From NCBI RefSeq assembly GCF_006438825.1, contig NZ_RCZP01000001.1:125056-189055 (forward strand): a DNA stretch of 64,000 bases, written 5' to 3'. This stretch comes from Muricoccus nepalensis. GTDB lineage: Bacteria > Pseudomonadota > Alphaproteobacteria > Acetobacterales > Acetobacteraceae. Numbering within the stretch: position 1 is the first letter of the stretch; every line of letters begins with the position of its first letter. Both the position numbers and the translations under genes were made by a program. Below the pieces are notes generated by a model. It did no database searches, was not told the DNA's origin, and saw only the letters and a list, made by a program, of their open reading frames with translations. Positions 25,407 to 34,427 of this stretch are shown in pieces.

Positions 25407-28400
25407 GTGGCACTGGTGGCGGAACCGGAGGGCCTGCTGGCGGCCCGGCTCGTTGAACTCGGCGCGGCGGGCGGCGCGGTCCATGTCGCCCGGAGCGAGG
25501 CGCGCGCCGCCCGTCTGGCGCGCGCGGCCCGGGCGCTGGAACCCGGGCTTCCCGTGACCATGCTGCCGGCCTGGGACTGCCTCCCCTACGACCGCAGCTC
25601 GCCCTCCCGCGGGGTGATGGGCGCGCGCATGGCGGCGCTTCGCGCCCTCTCGTCCCGCCCGGGCGGGCCCGGCCTCGTCCTGGCGAGCCTCGACGCCGCC
25701 ACCCAGCGCCTGCCGCCGCCCGAGGCGCTGGCGGAGATCGCCTTCCGCCGGGGCGACGCCTTCGACCCCGCGCGCGTCGGGCAACGGCTGGAGAGGCTCG
25801 GCTTCCTTCTCGACGAGCGCGTGGACGAGCCCGGCGAGGCCGCGCTGCACGGGGCCGTGCTCGACGTCTTCCCGGCCGAGGAGGGCGCCCTGCCCTGCCG
25901 CGTCGAGCACGCGGAGGGCCGGATCGCCTCCATCCGCCACTACGACCCGCTGACCCAGCGGAGCCTCGACGAGACCGAGGCGGTGATGCTCGGCCCGGCC
26001 TCCGAGGTCGTGCTGGCCGCGGATGCCGGCGACGCCCACGCGCCCGGCATCGAGCACGGCCTCGCCGGCTTCTACCCGCGCCTCGTCACGCTGTTCGACC
26101 TCGTGCCCGGCGCGGCGGTCGTGCTCGACCCCGAGGTGGAGGCGATGCGCCCGCCGCGCGCGGTGGAGGTGGCGGAGGCCTTCCGCAGCCGCCTGGCCCT
26201 TCTGCCGCCCGGCGAGGAAGCGCGCCCCGCCTCCCCGCCCGACGCGCTCTTCCTCGACGAGGCGGCCTGGGCGCGGGCGCTGGAAGGCCGGCGGGTGGTC
26301 GCCCTTCCGGAGCCGCCCGAGCCGCCACAGGGCACCCTGCCTCGCCTCCTGGAAGCGTCCGACCCGGAGGAGGCCTGCCTCGATCTCCTGGAGGCGGCGC
26401 GCGAGGGGGGGGCGCGCGTGGCCGTCGCCGGCGGCGGCACCCGCCGCGCCCGGGCGCTCCTCCGGCTCGCGGAGGGGCGGCCGGGTCTGCGCCCGCAGCG
26501 CTTCCCGGGCTGGCTCGCCTTCCGGGCGGCGCCGCCCGGCGGCCTCGGCGTGCTCGACGGGCCGCTCGAGGCCGGCTTCCGGGAGGAGGGGGCCGTCGTC
26601 GTCGCGCCCGGCGACCTCCGCCCCTCCCGCCCGGTCCCGGAGGGCACCGGGCCGCGCGGGCTTCCCGGCCTGGCGGAGCCCGGGCTTCGCCCCGGCGACG
26701 CCGTGATCCACCTCGACCACGGCCTGGGGGCGCTGCGCGGGGTGGAGGCGGTCACGGTGGGGGAGACGACGCTCGACTGCCTTCGCCTGGACTACGCGGG
26801 CGGCGCGACGCAGCTCGTGCCGCTCGACGAGACGGACCGGCTCTGGCGCTACGGCGCCGAGGCCGGCGCGGTGACGCTCGACCGCCTCGGCGGGGAGTCC
26901 TGGCCGAAGCGCCGGGCCGGGGTGGAGGCGGCGATCGACGAGACCGCCCGCAGCCTCGTCCGCCTGGCGCGCGAGGCCGCGGCGCGGACCGCGCCCGCGC
27001 TGCGGCGGCGGAGCGGCGCCTATGACCGCTTCGCCGTGCGCTTCCCCTACGTGCTGACGACCGACCAGGCGGAGGCGATCGACGCGGTGCTGGCCGACCT
27101 CGCCTCCGGCCACCCGATGGACCGGCTCGTCTGCGGCGATGTCGGCTTCGGCAAGACCGAGGTCGCGCTGCGGGCGGCCGCCGTGGCGGCGCTGGCCGGG
27201 AAGCAGGTGGCGGTGCTGGCGCCGACGACCGTCCTCGTGCGCCAGCACCTGAACACCTTCCGCCGCCGCTTCGCCGGCCTGCAGGCGGGCGGGCGGCCGA
27301 TCCGCGTCGAGCAGCTCTCCCGCCTCTCCTCCGCCGCCGAGGCGAAGGCCGTGAAGGCGGGGCTGGCGGAGGGCGAGGTCCGCATCGTCGTCGGCACCCA
27401 GGCCCTGGCGGCCAAGGGGGTGCGCTTCCGGGACCTCAGCCTCGTCGTCATCGACGAGGAGCAGCGCTTCGGCACGCGGCAGAAGGCCGCGCTGCGGCGG
27501 CTGGCCGAGGGGGCGCATGTCATGGCCATGACGGCGACGCCCATCCCGCGCACGCTGCAATCCGCGCTCGTCGGGCTGCAGGCGCTGAGCGTGATCGCGA
27601 CGCCGCCGGCGCGGCGCCAGCCCATCCGGACCGTGCACGTCCCGCTCGACGACGCCGTCCTCGTGGGCGCGCTGACCCGCGAGCGGCGGCGCGGCGGGCA
27701 GAGCTTCGTGGTCTGCTCGCGCATCGAGGACCTGCCGGCGCTGCGCGCGCGGATCGCCGCCCTGCTGCCGGATTTCTCCCTCATCGAGGCCCATGGCGAG
27801 CTGCCGGCGGCGGAGGTGGACAGCGCGCTGGTCCGCTTTGCGGAGGGAGAGGGCGACGTGCTGCTCTCCACCAACATCGTCGAGACCGGGCTCGACGTGC
27901 CCCGCGCCAACACGATGCTCGTCCACCGCGCCGACCGCTTCGGCCTCGGCCAGCTCCACCAGCTCCGCGGCCGCGTCGGGCGCGGGCGGGTGCGGGGCTC
28001 GATCTTCCTGGTGACCGACCCGGCGGAGCCCCCCTCGCCGCTCACGGAGAAGCGCCTGAAGACGCTCGAGGCCTTCGACCGCGTGGGCGCCGGCTTCGCC
28101 ATCAGCGCGCAGGACATGGACCTCCGCGGCGCCGGCGACCTGCTGGGGGAGAGCCAGGCGGGGCACCTGAAGCTCATCGGGCTCGACCTCTACCAGCACC
28201 TCCTCGACCGCGCGCTCCGCGCGGCGCGGGGCGAGGCCGTGGCGGAGGACTGGACGCCCGCGCTCTCGATCGGCGTCTCCGCCTGGATCCCGGCCGACTA
28301 CGTCGAGGACGAGGCCGCGCGGGTGGAGCTGCACGCGCGCCTCGCCGCCATCCTCCGACGCGGCGACGGCGACGCGCTGGAGGACCTCGCCGACGAGATC

Positions 28401-28688
28401 GCCGACCGCTTCGGGCCGCTGCCCGAGCCCGTGGAGAACCTCCTCACCCTCGCGCGGCTCCGCGCCCGCTGCCGGCGCCTCGGCATCGCGCGGCTGGAGG
28501 TCGGCCCGAGCGCCGCGGCGGCAAGCTTCCGCGACGAGCCGCCCGCGGTGCGGCCCCCGCTTGAGCGGCGCGGGGAGCGGGTGGTGCTGCCGCGCCGCGC
28601 CGACGGGGAGGAGGGGCTGCTGGCCACGGCAGAGGCGCTGCTCGCCGCGCTCCGCCCACGCCGGGCGGGCGCGGCCCGGGCGGCGTGA
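25407..28688 (+). CDS. Mfd-type transcription-repair coupling translocase (possibly a paralogue)
   Basis: A 1093-residue protein with a GTG start and the Mfd layout. The UvrB-like N-terminal module has MLPAWDCLPYDRSSPSRGVMG and TQRSLDETEAV; the RNA polymerase interaction domain opens with GDAVIHLDHGLGALRGVE; the RecG-like motor has Walker A CGDVGFGKTEVALRAA near residue 577, DEEQRFG near 683, MTATPIPRTLQSAL, ETGLDVPRANTMLVHRAD and LRGRVGRGRVRGSI; the C-terminal domain ends the protein. Canonical Mfd pushes stalled RNA polymerase off lesions and recruits UvrA. This copy is somewhat short and differs from the usual sequence at several conserved places (for example GRVGRGRVRGSI for GRVGRSxxRAYAY), so it may be a second, specialised Mfd. 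I leave the symbol blank for that reason. Confidence 0.8.
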   Translation: MALVAEPEGLLAARLVELGAAGGAVHVARSEARAARLARAARALEPGLPVTMLPAWDCLPYDRSSPSRGVMGARMAALRALSSRPGGPGLVLASLDAATQRLPPPEALAEIAFRRGDAFDPARVGQRLERLGFLLDERVDEPGEAALHGAVLDVFPAEEGALPCRVEHAEGRIASIRHYDPLTQRSLDETEAVMLGPASEVVLAADAGDAHAPGIEHGLAGFYPRLVTLFDLVPGAAVVLDPEVEAMRPPRAVEVAEAFRSRLALLPPGEEARPASPPDALFLDEAAWARALEGRRVVALPEPPEPPQGTLPRLLEASDPEEACLDLLEAAREGGARVAVAGGGTRRARALLRLAEGRPGLRPQRFPGWLAFRAAPPGGLGVLDGPLEAGFREEGAVVVAPGDLRPSRPVPEGTGPRGLPGLAEPGLRPGDAVIHLDHGLGALRGVEAVTVGETTLDCLRLDYAGGATQLVPLDETDRLWRYGAEAGAVTLDRLGGESWPKRRAGVEAAIDETARSLVRLAREAAARTAPALRRRSGAYDRFAVRFPYVLTTDQAEAIDAVLADLASGHPMDRLVCGDVGFGKTEVALRAAAVAALAGKQVAVLAPTTVLVRQHLNTFRRRFAGLQAGGRPIRVEQLSRLSSAAEAKAVKAGLAEGEVRIVVGTQALAAKGVRFRDLSLVVIDEEQRFGTRQKAALRRLAEGAHVMAMTATPIPRTLQSALVGLQALSVIATPPARRQPIRTVHVPLDDAVLVGALTRERRRGGQSFVVCSRIEDLPALRARIAALLPDFSLIEAHGELPAAEVDSALVRFAEGEGDVLLSTNIVETGLDVPRANTMLVHRADRFGLGQLHQLRGRVGRGRVRGSIFLVTDPAEPPSPLTEKRLKTLEAFDRVGAGFAISAQDMDLRGAGDLLGESQAGHLKLIGLDLYQHLLDRALRAARGEAVAEDWTPALSIGVSAWIPADYVEDEAARVELHARLAAILRRGDGDALEDLADEIADRFGPLPEPVENLLTLARLRARCRRLGIARLEVGPSAAAASFRDEPPAVRPPLERRGERVVLPRRADGEEGLLATAEALLAALRPRRAGAARAA

Positions 28689-28697
28689 GGCGCCTCC

Positions 28698-29999
28698 TCA
28701 GAGAAGGGTCTCGACGAGCTTCGCCCCCAGTTCCTGCAGCCGCGGGCCGAGGCCGCGCGCGCGCCAGGCCTCGAGGTCGATGCGGTGGGAGGCCGCCACG
28801 TCGCGCTGGAAGAGCGCCTCCATGCGGCCGCCGAACTCCTCGCCGAGGATGATGGCGTCGATCTCGTTGTTCCAGACTGTGCTGCGCCAGTCGAGGTTGG
28901 AGGAGCCGACGGCGGACCAGGCGCCGTCCACCACCGCGGTCTTGGCGTGCAGGACGCGCCCCTGTCGCTCGTGGATGCGGACACCGGCCTCGAGGAGCTC
29001 GTCGTAGCCGGCGCGCCCGGCGGCGACGGCCGCGTTGCTGTCGCTCTGGCCGGGCACCACGATCTGCACGTCCACGCCGCGGCGCGCGGCGGCGATCAGC
29101 GCGCGGGAGAGGTCCGGCGTCGGCACGAAGAAGCCGGTGGTGAGGTGGATGGACTTCTGCGCGAGCGCGATGGCCGCGAGCAGCGTGCGGTAGATGAGCG
29201 GCTGGTCGCTGTCGGGCGCGCCGTCGATCGCCTGCACCGTGACGTTGCCGACGGGCCCGCGGGGGGCGGGCGGCGGCTCGGCGATCGGCGAGCCGTTCTG
29301 CTGCCGCCAGGTCTCCATGAAGTAGCGCGAGAACTGCGCGACGACCGGCCCCTCGATGCGGACGTCCGTGTCGCGCCAGGCCTGGTCCTCGGCGTCGGCG
29401 CCCGCCGGCTGCGGGGCGTTGTGGTAGACGCGGCTGATGTTCACCCCGCCGGTGATCGCGATCCGCCCGTCCACGAGGAGAAGCTTGCGGTGGTCGCGCT
29501 TGTTCAGCGCCACCGGCACGCGCTCGTTCGGGCGGAGCGGGTTGAACTCGAGCACGCGGACGCCGCCCGCGCGCAGCCGGTCGAAGAAGGCCTTGGAGGT
29601 CTCCACCGCGCCCCAGGCGTCGTAGACGAGGTTCACCTCCACCCCGCGCGCCCGGGCGGCGAGGAGGAGGTCGGCGAAGCGCCCGCCCGCCGCCTCGTCG
29701 AACTCGTAGCTCTCCATGTCGATGCGCGTGCGCGCGCCGCGGATGGCCTCGGACAGGGCGGCGAAGGTGGCCGGGCCGTCCACGAGGAGGTCGACGCGGT
29801 TGCCGTCCACGAAGGGCACGCCGGCGAAACGCTCCCCCTGGCGGCGGATGAGGTCGATGCTGTCGCCCGGCCGGGCCGCGGCGGAGGCCGCTAGCAGGTC
29901 GCGGCTGACGCCCGGCGTGGGCGCGGAGACGCAGCCCCCGAGGGCGGCGGCGCCGAGAAGCGCGAGGAGCGGGATCGCGGCGGGAGGGGGGCGGTTCAT
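28698..29999 (-). CDS. Phospholipase D / cardiolipin synthase-like lipoprotein
   Basis: A 433-residue protein. The N-terminus has a lipoprotein signal with lipobox LGGC (Cys23). Two complete HKD motifs are visible: His170-Lys172-Asp177 in HRKLLLVDG and His351-Lys353-Asp358 in HAKTAVVDG, each followed by the usual GG or GSSN. This is the two-lobed phospholipase D fold of cardiolipin synthases and related phosphodiesterases. The lipobox suggests it is anchored in the periplasm, unlike Cls proteins with N-terminal helices. It converges on the Mfd-like gene with a 9-bp gap. Confidence 0.87.
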   Translation of the reverse strand: MNRPPPAAIPLLALLGAAALGGCVSAPTPGVSRDLLAASAAARPGDSIDLIRRQGERFAGVPFVDGNRVDLLVDGPATFAALSEAIRGARTRIDMESYEFDEAAGGRFADLLLAARARGVEVNLVYDAWGAVETSKAFFDRLRAGGVRVLEFNPLRPNERVPVALNKRDHRKLLLVDGRIAITGGVNISRVYHNAPQPAGADAEDQAWRDTDVRIEGPVVAQFSRYFMETWRQQNGSPIAEPPPAPRGPVGNVTVQAIDGAPDSDQPLIYRTLLAAIALAQKSIHLTTGFFVPTPDLSRALIAAARRGVDVQIVVPGQSDSNAAVAAGRAGYDELLEAGVRIHERQGRVLHAKTAVVDGAWSAVGSSNLDWRSTVWNNEIDAIILGEEFGGRMEALFQRDVAASHRIDLEAWRARGLGPRLQELGAKLVETLL

Positions 30000-30110
30000 G
30001 ACCCGTCTGTGCTGTTCGTCTGGGGCTAAATTAGGACTTCCCCGGGGCAGAACAGACGGATCACGGAATGATGTTTCCCCGTTGCGAGCGCCGCTGGGCG
30101 GGCGGCGGCC

Positions 30111-30539
30111 TCAGCGGTCGGCCGGCGAGCCGCCGCGGGACGCCGCGCGGTCGCCGAGAAGGCTCTCGAGCGTGCTGCGCAGGTGGCGGAAGCCGTCGGG
30201 CTTCTCCAGCAACGCCTGGGGCTGCACGCCGAGGCTGAGGAGCGTGCGGTTCTGCTCCTCGGTCATGTAGCCGCTGAGGACCACGATGGGCATGCCGGGC
30301 CAGGTCGAGACGATCTTCCGGACGAGGCCGACCCCGTCGAGGTTGGGCATGCGCACGTCCGTCACCACGGCGTCGAAGGGCTCCGCGTCGAGCGCCGCCG
30401 CCGCCACGGCGCCGTCGGGCGCGCAGGTCACGTGGTAGCCGCTCTCGCTGAGGTCGAGGTCGATGAGCAACGCCACCGCCTCCTCGTCTTCCGCAACCAG
30501 GACGCGCGCTGACCCGTCTCGGGCCGGTTCATCGGGCAT
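30111..30539 (-). CDS. Single-domain response regulator (CheY-like)
   Basis: A 142-residue receiver domain without an output domain: acidic pocket Asp18-Glu19, phosphorylation site Asp61 in VVTDVRMPNLDG, the Ser of VVLSGYM, and Lys of LLEKPDGF. In alphaproteobacteria such stand-alone receivers often exchange phosphate with HWE/HisKA2 kinases in the general stress network. It is divergent from an HWE kinase gene 413 bp away, which suggests, but does not prove, a partnership. Confidence 0.87.
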   Translation of the reverse strand: MPDEPARDGSARVLVAEDEEAVALLIDLDLSESGYHVTCAPDGAVAAAALDAEPFDAVVTDVRMPNLDGVGLVRKIVSTWPGMPIVVLSGYMTEEQNRTLLSLGVQPQALLEKPDGFRHLRSTLESLLGDRAASRGGSPADR

Positions 30540-30952
30540 GTCGTCTCACCTGATACTTATGCCGGTTCAACGCGGAATACCGATTGGACGCAAGGCCGCT
30601 GCAACCCCTGGTGGCACATGGTGAGACGAATCGGGAGAACCGGTGCGCAATCCACCAACGAAACGCGGATCGGGGGTGGCGCGGAGGTTCTAGCCGCGTT
30701 TCGATCCGAGATGAAGCCGTGACGGATGCGCTTCGAGGCCCGTTTTCCGGCCCTTTCCGCTTGCCGCGATTCGTCCGGGTTGAACGGCGGCCCGGTGTTG
30801 CACGCCTGCCCTCCGGCTTGTTGCGGCCCGCGCAACGGCAATATCATCCATGACGAACGGAGGGACCGTGCCGGCATGCCCCCGCGGCATGGCGGCCGGT
30901 TCCCCCGGCACCCGGGGCTCGTGGGAGCGGGCCAGGAAGGATCGGCGAGGCA
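30540..30952. other. 413-bp non-coding region between response regulator and sensor kinase genes
   Basis: No convincing gene was found; open frames on both strands are short and lack ribosome-binding sites. Base composition is visibly less GC-rich than its neighbours, as expected of a regulatory region. I looked for EcfG-type (GGAAC-N16/17-CGTT) and sigma-54 motifs and saw none. On the minus strand CATAAG at about 30558-30553 is a possible -10 for the response regulator, with no good -35. A small RNA cannot be excluded. Confidence 0.5.
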
Positions 30953-33430
30953 TTGGACGGCATCGACGCCCCCACGCGACTAATAGGAGAGGCCCGGGCC
31001 GTCGCCGAACCGGCGGGCCGGGGAAGGGAGCGTTGGCTCATCGCCGCGCTGGTCCTTCTGCCCTTGCTGGTCATGGCGGCCGGCGTCTGGTCGGCCTGGC
31101 GGGAAACCTGGCGCGCCGCGGCGGGCGAACTCGAGCGGAGCGCGGCCGCGGGGGCGGAGTTCGGCCTGCGCGTCCTCACCTCCTACGCCGTTGCCGCCGG
31201 GCGGGTGGACGCGGTGCTGCGGGGCCTGTCCGACGAGGAGATCCGGGCGCGCGAGAGCGATCTCCACGTCGAGCTCAACGCGCTGGTGGTCGAGGTGCCC
31301 CAGGCCGAGGCGAGCTACGTCGTCGACCGCGGCGGCTACCCGCTGGTCAGCGCCAACCTGTACCCCCTGCCCCGGGGGCGGCCGGTCGCGGCCGACCGCG
31401 ACTTCTTCGCGGCCCTGCGCGACCCGAAGGCGCCGGCCCTGCATGTCAGCCGCGTCCAGGAGGGGCGCTTCGACGGCCTCCCCTTCTTCGCCGTCAGCCG
31501 CCGGCGCACCCGCACCGGCAACCGCGGCCTGCCGCCCGGCGCCTTCGACGGGCTGGTGAACCTGTCCGTCTACCCGGACCGGCTGCGCGGGGCCCTCTCC
31601 CGCGTGGCAGGCCATCCCCGGGACGTCGTGGCCCTCCTCCGGGACGACGGCGAGGTCCTCGTGCGCGGCGGCCCGGAGGGCGCGGCCGGCCTTCCGCGGG
31701 ACGGGCGGGCGCTCGCCGAGGCGGAGGCGGCGCCGGAGAGGGCGCTCTACCGGGAGGGCGGCGCGGAGGGGGCGGAGCCGTCGCTCGTGGCGGTCCGCCG
31801 GATCGAGGGATGGCCCGTCCTCGCCGTTGCCGGCCGGACCCGCGGCGCCATCCTGGCGGACTGGCGGGCGGAGGTCGCGGCGCAGCTCGCGGTCGGGCTG
31901 CCCGCCTCGCTCGCCCTGCTCGGCCTCGCGCTCCTCCTCTACCGGAGCCAGGGCCGGCTGGCCCAGGCGAACGCCGGGCTGGAGGCGCGGGTCGCGCAGC
32001 GGACCGCCGAACTCGCGGGCAGCAAGGCCCGCTCCCGCGCCACCTTCGAGCAGGCGGCGATCGGCATCGCCCATGTCGGGCTCGACGGGGCCTGGCTGCG
32101 GGTGAACCGCCGCCTCTGCGGGATGCTGGGCTTCGCGGAGGAGGAGCTGCTGGCCCGCTCCTTCCAGGAGATCACGCATCCCGACGACCTCCCGGCGGAC
32201 ATGGAGGCCGTGCGCCGCCTGATCGCCGGCGAGATCAGCACCTGCACCCTCGAGAAGCGCTACCTCCGCCGCGACGGGTCGCTGATCTGGGTGGACCTCA
32301 CCGTCTCCCTCATGCGGGACGAGGGCGACCGGCCCTTCGCCTTCCTGGCGGCGATCGGCGACAACTCGGCGCGCAAGGCGGCGGAGGCCGCGCTGGCGGC
32401 GCGCGAGGCCGAGTTCCGCGCGATCTTCGAGAGCACCCTCATCGGCATCGTCCAGGCTGAATCGCGGACGGGCCGCCTCCTCCGGGTGAACCCGCGCTTC
32501 TGCGAGATCGTCGGCTACGGCGAGGGGGAGCTCCTCGGCGGGATGTCCCTGCCCGCCCTCACCCACCCCGACGACCTCTGCGCGAGCCCCACGAGCGTCC
32601 GGCAGGCGCTGCAGGCGAGCGGCCGCTACGAGGGCGAGCGGCGGCTGCTCTGCAAGGACGGGCGGGTGATCCAGGTCGTCATGCACGTCTCGCTGGTCGA
32701 CCAGGACGCCGGCGGGGGCTGCCCGGACCTCGCCGCCTCGGCCCGCAGCGTCGCGGCCATCCAGGATGTTACCGAGCGGCGCCGGGCCGAGGAGCGCCAG
32801 GCGCTCCTCGCGCGCGAGGTGGACCACCGGGCGAAGAACGTCCTCACGGTCGTGCAGGCCGCGCTGCGGCTCACGCCGAAGGGCGATGCCGCGGCCTATG
32901 CCCGCGCGGTCGAGGGCCGCGTCCTCGCCCTCGCCCGCGCGCACACCCTTCTCTCGGAGGCGCGCTGGCACGGCGCCGCGCTGCGCGGGGTGGTGGAGGC
33001 GGAGCTGTCCGCCTTCCTTCCGAGCCCGGCCGCGCCTCTCGGCGCGACGCCAGGCGGGCCGCCCTGCGCGCTCCTCGAGGGGCCGGACCTCGTGCTCGCG
33101 CCGGTCGCGGTGCAGCCGCTGGCGATGGTGCTGCACGAGCTGGCGACGAACGCGACGAAGCACGGCGCCCTCTCCGTGCCCGGCGGGGCCCTTCGTCTGG
33201 CCTGGCGGGTGGACGAGGCCGCGGGGCTGCTCCGGCTGCGCTGGGAGGAGCGGGGCGGGCCGGCGCCGGGACCGCCGCCGGCGCGGCCGGGCTTCGGGTC
33301 CCGCGTGGTGGAGGCGACGGTGCGCGAGCAGCTCGGGGGGGCGCTGCGCCGCCACTGGGAGGCGGCGGGACTCTCCTACGACATCGAGGTCCCGCTCGCC
33401 CGCGCCCTCGCCGGGCGGGCCGCGGCTTGA
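30953..33430 (+). CDS. HWE-family sensor histidine kinase with periplasmic sensor and two PAS domains
   Basis: An 825-residue protein. It has a membrane segment at about 28-47, a periplasmic region of about 260 residues resembling a dCache/PDC sensor (YVVDRGGYPLVS, ADRDFFAALRD), and a second membrane segment at about 310-330. A first PAS domain (FEQAAIGIAHVGLDGAWLRVNR) and a second (IFESTLIGIVQAESRTGRLLRVN) follow. The HWE kinase has phosphoacceptor His625 in REVDHRAKNVLTVVQA, HELATNATKHGALS and the WEERGGP motif that names the family. The TTG at 30953 is the only usable start: no ATG or GTG precedes it in frame. Such kinases usually phosphorylate stand-alone receivers or PhyR. The ligand is unknown. 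Confidence 0.87.
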   Translation: MDGIDAPTRLIGEARAVAEPAGRGRERWLIAALVLLPLLVMAAGVWSAWRETWRAAAGELERSAAAGAEFGLRVLTSYAVAAGRVDAVLRGLSDEEIRARESDLHVELNALVVEVPQAEASYVVDRGGYPLVSANLYPLPRGRPVAADRDFFAALRDPKAPALHVSRVQEGRFDGLPFFAVSRRRTRTGNRGLPPGAFDGLVNLSVYPDRLRGALSRVAGHPRDVVALLRDDGEVLVRGGPEGAAGLPRDGRALAEAEAAPERALYREGGAEGAEPSLVAVRRIEGWPVLAVAGRTRGAILADWRAEVAAQLAVGLPASLALLGLALLLYRSQGRLAQANAGLEARVAQRTAELAGSKARSRATFEQAAIGIAHVGLDGAWLRVNRRLCGMLGFAEEELLARSFQEITHPDDLPADMEAVRRLIAGEISTCTLEKRYLRRDGSLIWVDLTVSLMRDEGDRPFAFLAAIGDNSARKAAEAALAAREAEFRAIFESTLIGIVQAESRTGRLLRVNPRFCEIVGYGEGELLGGMSLPALTHPDDLCASPTSVRQALQASGRYEGERRLLCKDGRVIQVVMHVSLVDQDAGGGCPDLAASARSVAAIQDVTERRRAEERQALLAREVDHRAKNVLTVVQAALRLTPKGDAAAYARAVEGRVLALARAHTLLSEARWHGAALRGVVEAELSAFLPSPAAPLGATPGGPPCALLEGPDLVLAPVAVQPLAMVLHELATNATKHGALSVPGGALRLAWRVDEAAGLLRLRWEERGGPAPGPPPARPGFGSRVVEATVREQLGGALRRHWEAAGLSYDIEVPLARALAGRAAA

Positions 33431-33449
33431 GGGCCGGGCCGGCCCCGCG

Positions 33450-34427
33450 TCAGGCCGGCACGTCCAGCACGTGGATGCTGAACAGCGCGGCGGGGTCGGT
33501 CCAGACCTCGGCCGGGCAGTAGCCGGCCGCGCGCGCGAGGCCGGCGAAGGCGTCGCGCCCGTACTTGTAGGAGTTCTCCGTGTGGATCGTCTCGCCCTCC
33601 GCGAAGGCGAAGCGGTGCGGGCCGAGCGGGACCTCCTGCGCGCGAAGGCTGACGAGGTGCATCTCCATCCGGCTCTCGGCGGGGTTCCAGCGGGCCTCGT
33701 GGCGGAAGGCGGCGAGGTCGAAGCCGGCGCCGAGCTCGCGGTTGATGCGGCGGAGGAGGTTGAGGTTGAAGGCGGCCGTCACCCCGGCGGCGTCGTCGTA
33801 GGCGGGCACGAGGATAGATGGGTCCTTCGGCAGGTCGGCGCCGACGATCATGAGCGAGCCGGGCCCGAGCAGCCGCGCGGCGCCGCGCAGGAAGGCCGTC
33901 GCCTCCCCCGGCGTGAAGTTGCCGATGGTCGACCCCGGGAAGAAGCCGACGCGCCGACGCGGCCCGACGCCGGGCACGGGCGGAAGCGAGAAGGGCGCCG
34001 TGTAGTCGGCGCAGACGGGGGCGATCGGCAGGTCCGGGAAGTCTTCCGCCAGGCTGTCGGCCGCGGCCGAGAGATGGTCGCGCGAGATGTCCACAGGAAC
34101 GTAGAGCGCAGGCTCCCGCAGAGCTTCGAGAAGGAGGCGGATCTTCACGCCGGCGCCCGAGCCGAACTCGACGAGCACCGCGCCCGGCCCGGCCAGGGCC
34201 GCGATGTCGCCGGCGCGCGACCGCAGCAGCGCCACCTCGGTCCGCGTCGGGTAGTATTCGGGAAGATCGCAGATCCGGTCGAAGAGGCGCGAGCCCTCGG
34301 CGTCGTAGAGGAACTTGCAGGGCAGCGTCTTCGGCGAGGCCGAGAGGCCGCCGACGACGCTCTCCCGGAACTCGTCGAGCCCGGGCGAGAGGTCCTGGAG
34401 CTCACGGAGGGACCGGGCGACGTTCAT
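33450..34427 (-). CDS. egtD: L-histidine N-alpha-methyltransferase EgtD
   Basis: A 325-residue SAM-dependent methyltransferase of the EgtD (DUF2260) family. LPCKFLYDAEGSRLFDRICDLPEYYPTRTE is highly characteristic, followed by VEFGSGAGVKIRLLL (SAM site), RVGFFPGSTIGNFTPGEA and the C-terminal IHTENSYKYGRDAF. It trimethylates histidine to hercynine, the first step of ergothioneine synthesis. Its ATG overlaps the stop of egtB (ATGA), so the two are translated from one message. Length agrees with the family. Confidence 0.93.
   Translation of the reverse strand: MNVARSLRELQDLSPGLDEFRESVVGGLSASPKTLPCKFLYDAEGSRLFDRICDLPEYYPTRTEVALLRSRAGDIAALAGPGAVLVEFGSGAGVKIRLLLEALREPALYVPVDISRDHLSAAADSLAEDFPDLPIAPVCADYTAPFSLPPVPGVGPRRRVGFFPGSTIGNFTPGEATAFLRGAARLLGPGSLMIVGADLPKDPSILVPAYDDAAGVTAAFNLNLLRRINRELGAGFDLAAFRHEARWNPAESRMEMHLVSLRAQEVPLGPHRFAFAEGETIHTENSYKYGRDAFAGLARAAGYCPAEVWTDPAALFSIHVLDVPA

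Noticed and set aside
30003-30059. 8-bp inverted repeat (CCGTCTGT and ACAGACGG) upstream of the phospholipase D gene
   Set aside because: The 41-bp separation and lack of a surrounding promoter or repeat family make chance likely.
30052-30082. Possible EcfG promoter on the minus strand before the phospholipase D gene (GGAAAC followed by CTGTT)
   Set aside because: The -10 does not reach CGTT at any spacing of 16-17 bp.
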